Shown here in pieces: positions 1 through 3,220 of a stretch of DNA of 5,353 bases (position 1 is the first letter of the stretch; every line of letters begins with the position of its first letter). This DNA is from a bacterium (GTDB lineage: Bacteria; Spirochaetota; UBA4802; UBA5550), in assembly GCA_024224995.1 (NCBI GenBank), contig JAAENB010001179.1, positions 1 through 5,353 of the forward strand, given 5' to 3'. Both the position numbers and the translations under genes were made by a program. The notes under the pieces were generated by a model. That model saw nothing but the letters and a program-made list of their open reading frames with translations, had not been told where the DNA came from and did not search any database.

Positions 1-7
1 AGTTTGC

Positions 8-30
8 CCCAAAAACCTATTTTGGGAGGA
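8..30 (+). promoter_or_regulatory. Shine-Dalgarno inside a 5' hairpin of the transposase gene
   Basis: The Shine-Dalgarno GGGAGGA lies at 24-30, with 4 bases (AAAT) before the ATG at 35, and this fixes the start. CCCAAAA at 8-14 is the exact reverse complement of TTTTGGG at 20-26, giving a 7-bp stem with the 5-base loop ACCTA. The right arm includes the first three G of the Shine-Dalgarno, so folding of the mRNA would partly hide it. In IS200 a 5' leader structure is known to limit transposase translation; a similar role here is inference. The promoter is not visible, as only 34 bases precede the start. Confidence 0.55.
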
Positions 31-34
31 AAAT

Positions 35-691
35 ATGGCATATCCGGAAAGAACGTGTGAAGCGGGATTAACCTATCACACCTGGTCCCGCTGCCGTCAG
101 TGGAAAAAGTTAATGAAAGATAACAAGGTAAAGCATCTGCTAGTGCGGATACTCAAAGACGCGCAGGTCAAATTCGAGTTTGAATTATGCGCGTTTGCGA
201 TTTTAGACGAGCATTTTCATTTTATTATCAAAACAGTTAATGAGCATGATACGATATCACTGATTATGCAAAATATTAAGGTGCGGCTCGCCCGGAACTG
301 GAATATCATGAATAATGAAATTGGGCCTTTTTTTAACGAGCGTTTTGGCAGCCGGATTATTGACGATAGTGATGTCCCGGAGTTCGATCTTAACTGGCTT
401 TTGTGGTACATTGCCTATAACCCGGTTAAAAAAGAGATCAAAGAAAACCCGAAGGTGAGCAGGAAAAAGCTTAAAAAAGAGAACGAGATCTTTCTTGATC
501 CCCGGGATTATGAATTCAACAGCATCAACGCCTATCTCGACGAAGAGTATGAGTCTCCGGTTGAGATTACCCTTCACCCGTTTTTCCTTGAACTGGGTAA
601 AACCCCTGAAGAACGGATGGAAGAATTTCTTCGTTTTGAATCCCTTTACAAAGATAAATTGTATCTCGATCTGGAAAAGTTTCTCTCGTAG
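35..691 (+). CDS. REP-associated tyrosine transposase (RAYT; IS200-like Y1/HUH transposase)
   Basis: This 218-residue protein belongs to the Y1_Tnp/HUH single-strand transposase superfamily, whose members cut and rejoin single-stranded DNA at hairpin ends through a 5'-phosphotyrosine link. The HUH metal-binding motif is His60-Phe61-His62 in LDEHFHFII, at the place where relatives have MPNHVHLL. The likely catalytic tyrosine is Tyr125 in WYIAYNPVK, matching the family's YIxxNPVR helix. The opening LTYHTWSRCRQW matches the usual YHVxSRGNxR strand, and the tail LGKTPEERMEEF matches the RAYT ending. The length is near the lower end for RAYTs, and the frame is intact from a good Shine-Dalgarno to TAG. 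No TnpB partner is visible, and the gene converges on the lipoprotein genes. Duplicated palindromic DNA lies 220-360 bases downstream and could be its substrate, but this is inference. A classical IS200 TnpA is less likely because those are about 150 residues long. Confidence 0.88.
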   Translation: MAYPERTCEAGLTYHTWSRCRQWKKLMKDNKVKHLLVRILKDAQVKFEFELCAFAILDEHFHFIIKTVNEHDTISLIMQNIKVRLARNWNIMNNEIGPFFNERFGSRIIDDSDVPEFDLNWLLWYIAYNPVKKEIKENPKVSRKKLKKENEIFLDPRDYEFNSINAYLDEEYESPVEITLHPFFLELGKTPEERMEEFLRFESLYKDKLYLDLEKFLS

Positions 692-730
692 AGTCCCCGG
701 GATTCCTGCCGTTTTTACCGCTACAGTACC

Positions 731-772
731 TTTTAAAAGCGTGACTCTGTCCCGCCCGGGTTTGGTGTGTTC
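731..772. repeat. Possible degenerate third copy of the downstream repeat
   Basis: TTTTAAAAGC at 731-740 matches 982-991 exactly, and TTTGGTGTGTTC at 761-772 matches 1016-1027 exactly, with similar spacing (20 against 24 bases). The middle has diverged. On the minus strand both places read EHTK followed by one residue and GR (Pro here, Lys in the other copy), in the same reading frame. The shared ends suggest an old copy of the unit, but the matches are short and part of one is a simple palindrome, so chance is not excluded. Confidence 0.35.
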
Positions 773-820
773 GCGCCTGCCGAATATCCGGGTATTTGCC
801 TGGTTCTTCCCTTCTTTTTG

Positions 821-1027
821 CTATGGATTCCTTTTTCCGAAGCGTTCTTTTGCGGCAAGGAGCTTGTTTTTAAAAGCCCCCTCTTTGATCTGGCGCCCTT
901 TTTGGTATGATCTCAGAGCTCTTATAAAGAGCTCTGAGAAATTTTCACTTTCGAAGAGTTCTTTTGCGGCAAGGAGCTTGTTTTTAAAAGCCCCCTCTTT
1001 GATCTGGCGCCCTTTTTTGGTGTGTTC
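821..1027 (-). pseudogene. Possible remnant of a repeat-containing gene (in-phase 38-codon duplication)
   Basis: On the minus strand, 1027 down to the TAG at 823-821 is an open frame of 68 codons. It reads the block KGRQIKEGAFKNKLLAAKE twice, exactly 38 codons apart, joined by a charged helical-looking stretch that includes LFESENFSELFIRAL. A TGA at 1030-1028 closes the frame just upstream, and there is no ATG or Shine-Dalgarno. Beyond the TAG the same frame stays open toward the transposase gene and includes EHTKPGR, resembling the EHTKKGR that opens the frame. The poly-A tract before GRQIKEG has six A in one copy and five in the other, which shifts the frame relative to the repeat. This fits a decayed gene, but it could equally be non-coding repeat DNA that happens to be open. 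I do not recognise the peptide. Confidence 0.3.
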
Positions 1028-1038
1028 TCAGAGCTCTT
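838..1038. repeat. Tandem direct repeat, period 114-115 bp
   Basis: Copy 1 (838-923) and copy 2 (952-1038) align almost perfectly. Over 838-898 against 952-1012 there is a single mismatch (C843/A957). Then comes one extra T in copy 2 (T-run 1013-1018) and two substitutions (A907/G1022, A910/T1025). Each copy ends in the left arm of a palindrome, TCTCAGAGCTCTT. The near identity implies a recent duplication or active homogenisation. The period of 114 bp is a multiple of three. The nearness to a RAYT gene makes a REP/BIME-like mobile array worth considering, but other genomic copies cannot be seen from here. Confidence 0.9.
911..939. repeat. Perfect 13-bp-arm palindrome with 3-base loop
   Basis: TCTCAGAGCTCTT (911-923) and AAGAGCTCTGAGA (927-939) are exact reverse complements around the loop ATA. 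In single-stranded form it would be a stable hairpin, of the kind RAYT/IS200 enzymes act on. On the plus strand it is followed by AATTTTCACTTT, a weak T-rich tract, so it might end transcription from the transposase gene. On the minus strand no T-run follows. The terminator role is only a guess. Confidence 0.8.
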
Positions 1039-1048
1039 TATAAGAGCT
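1026..1048. repeat. Truncated second palindrome with inverted loop
   Basis: The left arm TCTCAGAGCTCTT (1026-1038) is the same as in copy 1, but only its last 7 bases (AGCTCTT, 1032-1038) pair, with AAGAGCT at 1042-1048. The loop is TAT (1039-1041), the reverse complement of the ATA in copy 1. Homology stops at 1048, six bases before the stop codon of the lipoprotein gene. For that gene it is a small 3' hairpin without a T-run, hence at best a weak terminator. Confidence 0.7.
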
Positions 1049-1054
1049 ACCCTT

Positions 1055-3175
1055 TTATTGCAAGGTTCTCACTATCCGGAAGCCAAAATGAGGCTGCCGG
1101 TCCAGGTCACCATAGCCAAAACGTGTAGATGAATGCAGCCATCCGGCACTACTTGCGAAGGAGCCGCCGCGTACAATCTTGCCCACACCGGTTGCGGGGC
1201 CCCAGGAATCATTGTCCGTAAATGGTGAGCTTGTTGTATAATCAGAACTCCACCAGTCATAGACCCATTCCCACATGTTGCCGCTCATGTCGTATAAACC
1301 AATACTGTTTGCCTTTTTTCCCGCTACACCGTAACTCTTAGTACCGGAATTGTCGGTAAACCACCCAACTTCATTCAGGTTGGGATAGTCTGTTGTATTC
1401 GTATCCATATCGGCTCCGCTGTAATGATGCCCCGCGCGATCTCCCTTTTCCCTGGCAAAATATTCCCATTCCGCCTCTGTTGGAAGCCTGAAGCCGTTTG
1501 CCGACCAATCCGTATGGGTAGAATTATAGGCGTTGTCCGTGTTTTTATATACAGACGTAAAAGCGCTATTTGTATAATAGACCGGCCTGAGTCCCTTGCT
1601 CTCGGAATAAGCATTACACCAGGCTATGGCATCCCGCCAGGCTGTCGTTCCCACGGGTTGATAACTGCCGCCTGTTGGTGCCGCGCCCCAGGTTCCCTCG
1701 CTTCCTTCCTTCCCGCTGCCAATGTTGTACCCTGATGCTGATTGTATCACACTGTACCACTTTGAGTAGGTCAGTTCGTATTTTGAAACATAGATGTCTC
1801 TTGTGATGGTTACATCATGGATAACATCGGAATATTGGGTACTCTGCCCGGTGCTGTCTCCCATTGAATAGCTTCCGCCGTATATCATCACCAGGTCAGA
1901 GTCTTGCGGATCAGCGGAAAATTCCGCCGGGTAACTTGCGGTCACGGTTACGGTATAATTCTGTGTTGAGCCATCTGCCGCGCTTACGCGGTAGGTCAGG
2001 GGATTGGTAAAATTATTCACTGTTGAACCGCTGTATTGTATGCTGCCGCCCACTCTTACGGTTTCCCCGGTTGTGGTAAAACTCGCCACAAGGGCTGTTA
2101 CGCCGGTGCCGTAGGGCAGGGAGGCGGTGATAGTTGTTCCGCTAATGTTCGCGCTTACGCCACAGGCCGGAAAAGAAAAGGCAGTAATGGCTTTGGCAGT
2201 GTTTTGAGCAACGGTGACCGTAACCCGGTAATCCTGTGTTGTTCCGTTCGTCGCAGTTACGCGGTAGGTCACGAGGCTTGAAAAATTATTCGAACTGGCG
2301 CCGCTTACCTGTATGGTACTGCCCACTCTCACGTTTTCCCCGCTTGTAGTAAACGCTGCCACAAGAGAACTTACGCTGGTGCCGTAGGGAACGGTTGCCG
2401 TTATATTGGTTCCGCTGATATTGGCTGTTACGCTAAGTGACGGAAAAGAAAAGACCGTAATTTCTTTAGAGCTGTTTTGCGCGACTGTTACGGTAACAAT
2501 GTAATCCTGTGTTTCCCCGTTTGCCGCCGTTACCCGGTAGACTACGGGATTGGTAAAATTATTCTGCGTAGATCCGCTCGTCTGAAGAGTACTGCCCACC
2601 TGTACGGTTTCCCCCGTAGTGGTAAAGGTTGCCGCCAGGGAGCTTACGCTCGTGCCGTAGGGCACGGTTGTGGTGATATTGGTTCCGCTGATATTGGCCG
2701 TTATTCCCAGCGCGGGAAAACCAAAGCCGGTTATTGCGTTGGCTTCATTGGGAAGAGCTGAAACCGTAAAGATAAATTCCACTGTCTCGCTTTGCGTCCC
2801 GCTCTCAACAGTTCCAATAAGCCTGATCCGTTGATCCCCATCACTATAGGATGGTCTGTTGACCCTTCCGTCGGGGCGGATTACCGCGGAAGCGTCTTCT
2901 CCCGTATCGGCATAGACCGCTTCCCAGGTTATGGTTGTTCCGTTTGGCCCGGTGCGCGGTAAATTAAGATCACCCGTTACCGCGTCGGGGTCACTGCCTC
3001 CCCCGCTTAAAAAATCAGCAGGATCTGTTGATTCGAACTCTTCTATTGCTCCTGCCACGGCTTCCGTGTCGTTTTGCTCCCCGTCATTCGGGGGAGGGGT
3101 ATTGCTGCCGCAAGCCGTAACAACAAGGGCCAGGGCGAAAAAGCAGATGTAAGCTGAACTGAGTATTTTTTTCAT
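1055..3175 (-). CDS. Surface lipoprotein: Ig-like domain, three 91-residue DUF5018-like repeats, FGE-like C-terminal domain
   Basis: This 706-residue protein starts with a lipoprotein signal peptide (KK, a hydrophobic core, then lipobox VTAC with Cys22), so it should be membrane-anchored and probably surface-exposed. A low-complexity linker leads to an atrophied bacterial Ig domain (about 50-141; GDLNLPRTGPNGTTITW, RPSYSDGD). Three repeats of exactly 91 residues follow (from 145, 236 and 327; FSFPxxGVxANISGTxI, VPYGT, NNF, TYRVTA), resembling DUF5018. Residues about 416-706 form an FGE-sulfatase domain: GGSYSMGD, FRLPTEAEWEY (562-572), GLYDMSGNMWEWVYDWW (626-642), VRGGSF (668-673) and GFRIVR. 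The two FGE catalytic cysteines align with Ser675 and Leu680, so enzyme activity is unlikely and ligand or surface binding is more plausible. An AAGGA Shine-Dalgarno 10 bases upstream supports the start. It is the second gene of a tandem paralogous pair. Architecture is well supported; ligand and role are unknown. Confidence 0.9.
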   Translation of the reverse strand: MKKILSSAYICFFALALVVTACGSNTPPPNDGEQNDTEAVAGAIEEFESTDPADFLSGGGSDPDAVTGDLNLPRTGPNGTTITWEAVYADTGEDASAVIRPDGRVNRPSYSDGDQRIRLIGTVESGTQSETVEFIFTVSALPNEANAITGFGFPALGITANISGTNITTTVPYGTSVSSLAATFTTTGETVQVGSTLQTSGSTQNNFTNPVVYRVTAANGETQDYIVTVTVAQNSSKEITVFSFPSLSVTANISGTNITATVPYGTSVSSLVAAFTTSGENVRVGSTIQVSGASSNNFSSLVTYRVTATNGTTQDYRVTVTVAQNTAKAITAFSFPACGVSANISGTTITASLPYGTGVTALVASFTTTGETVRVGGSIQYSGSTVNNFTNPLTYRVSAADGSTQNYTVTVTASYPAEFSADPQDSDLVMIYGGSYSMGDSTGQSTQYSDVIHDVTITRDIYVSKYELTYSKWYSVIQSASGYNIGSGKEGSEGTWGAAPTGGSYQPVGTTAWRDAIAWCNAYSESKGLRPVYYTNSAFTSVYKNTDNAYNSTHTDWSANGFRLPTEAEWEYFAREKGDRAGHHYSGADMDTNTTDYPNLNEVGWFTDNSGTKSYGVAGKKANSIGLYDMSGNMWEWVYDWWSSDYTTSSPFTDNDSWGPATGVGKIVRGGSFASSAGWLHSSTRFGYGDLDRQPHFGFRIVRTLQ
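1085..1162 (-). other. Divergent C-terminal segment of the FGE-like domain (candidate variable region)
   Basis: Residues 672-697, between VRGG and GFR, correspond to 676-701 in the neighbouring paralogue. The spacing is identical, but only a few positions agree (notably Ser674+1, Leu680 and Arg685), while both flanks are conserved. In the FGE-type C-type-lectin fold this segment forms the exposed binding face, and in Treponema TvpA-like proteins it is the region changed by a diversity-generating retroelement. No template repeat or reverse transcriptase lies in this window, so active diversification is not shown. Confidence 0.3.
1934..2743 (-). repeat. Three tandem 273-bp coding repeats (91 residues each)
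   Basis: The invariant Ile of the (A/E)IT motif that opens each unit falls at residues 148, 239 and 330, so the period is exactly 91 residues (273 bp) with no indels. Units differ in sequence but keep the FSFP (FGFP in the first), ANISGT, VPYGT, VGS/VGG, NNF and YRV(T/S)A blocks. Each unit is likely one beta-sandwich module of the DUF5018 type, making a stalk between the membrane anchor and the FGE-like head. Confidence 0.85.
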
Positions 3176-3185
3176 AATAAATCAT

Positions 3186-3190
3186 TCCTT
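3186..3190 (-). promoter_or_regulatory. Ribosome binding site of the downstream lipoprotein gene
   Basis: On the minus strand AAGGA ends 10 bases before the ATG at 3175-3173. The whole gap to the previous gene is 45 bases (3176-3220) and AT-rich, with a run of eight A and four T. It has no GC stem followed by T-run and no convincing -35/-10 pair, so the two lipoprotein genes are probably one transcript. Confidence 0.7.
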
Positions 3191-3220
3191 ATTAAAATTT
3201 TTTTTAACTTCAAAGCCGCG

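Larger units (their letters stand above)
692..1054. other. Intergenic stretch with duplicated palindromic DNA, no confident gene
   Basis: These 363 bases separate two convergent genes. The first part (692-837) has short GC-rich blocks such as CCCCGGG near 696-702 and CCCGCCCGGG at 751-760, plus a weak relative of the repeat at 731-772. The second part (838-1048) is the tandem duplication with its palindromes. A long plus-strand frame (495-1043) starts inside the transposase gene out of frame and lacks a ribosome binding site, so I do not call it. No tRNA, CRISPR array or classic GC-stem plus T-run terminator was found. Confidence 0.7.

Noticed and set aside
257..577. Minus-strand open frame opposite the transposase gene
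   Set aside because: It is codon-register antisense of a clear transposase gene; no start signal and no recognisable motif.
495..1043. Long plus-strand open frame of 182 codons with an internal repeat
   Set aside because: It begins inside the transposase gene in another frame, has no Shine-Dalgarno, and its repeats simply reflect the tandem DNA duplication read on the plus strand.
838..1048. CRISPR array
   Set aside because: Only two repeat units, with repeat blocks much longer than CRISPR repeats and a short gap; no cas gene.
1058..1930. Active sulfatase-maturing enzyme
   Set aside because: Domain family matches, but both catalytic cysteine positions are replaced and the protein is a lipoprotein with a repeat stalk; no sulfatase gene is visible nearby.
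2036..2761. Plus-strand open frames opposite the 91-residue repeats (2036-2281, 2477-2761)
   Set aside because: They are similar to one another only because the underlying coding repeats are similar; the minus frame has clear domains and a signal peptide.
3176..3220. Terminator or promoter between the two lipoprotein genes
   Set aside because: The A/T runs are not preceded by a GC-rich stem, and no spaced -35/-10 pair is convincing in 45 bases.
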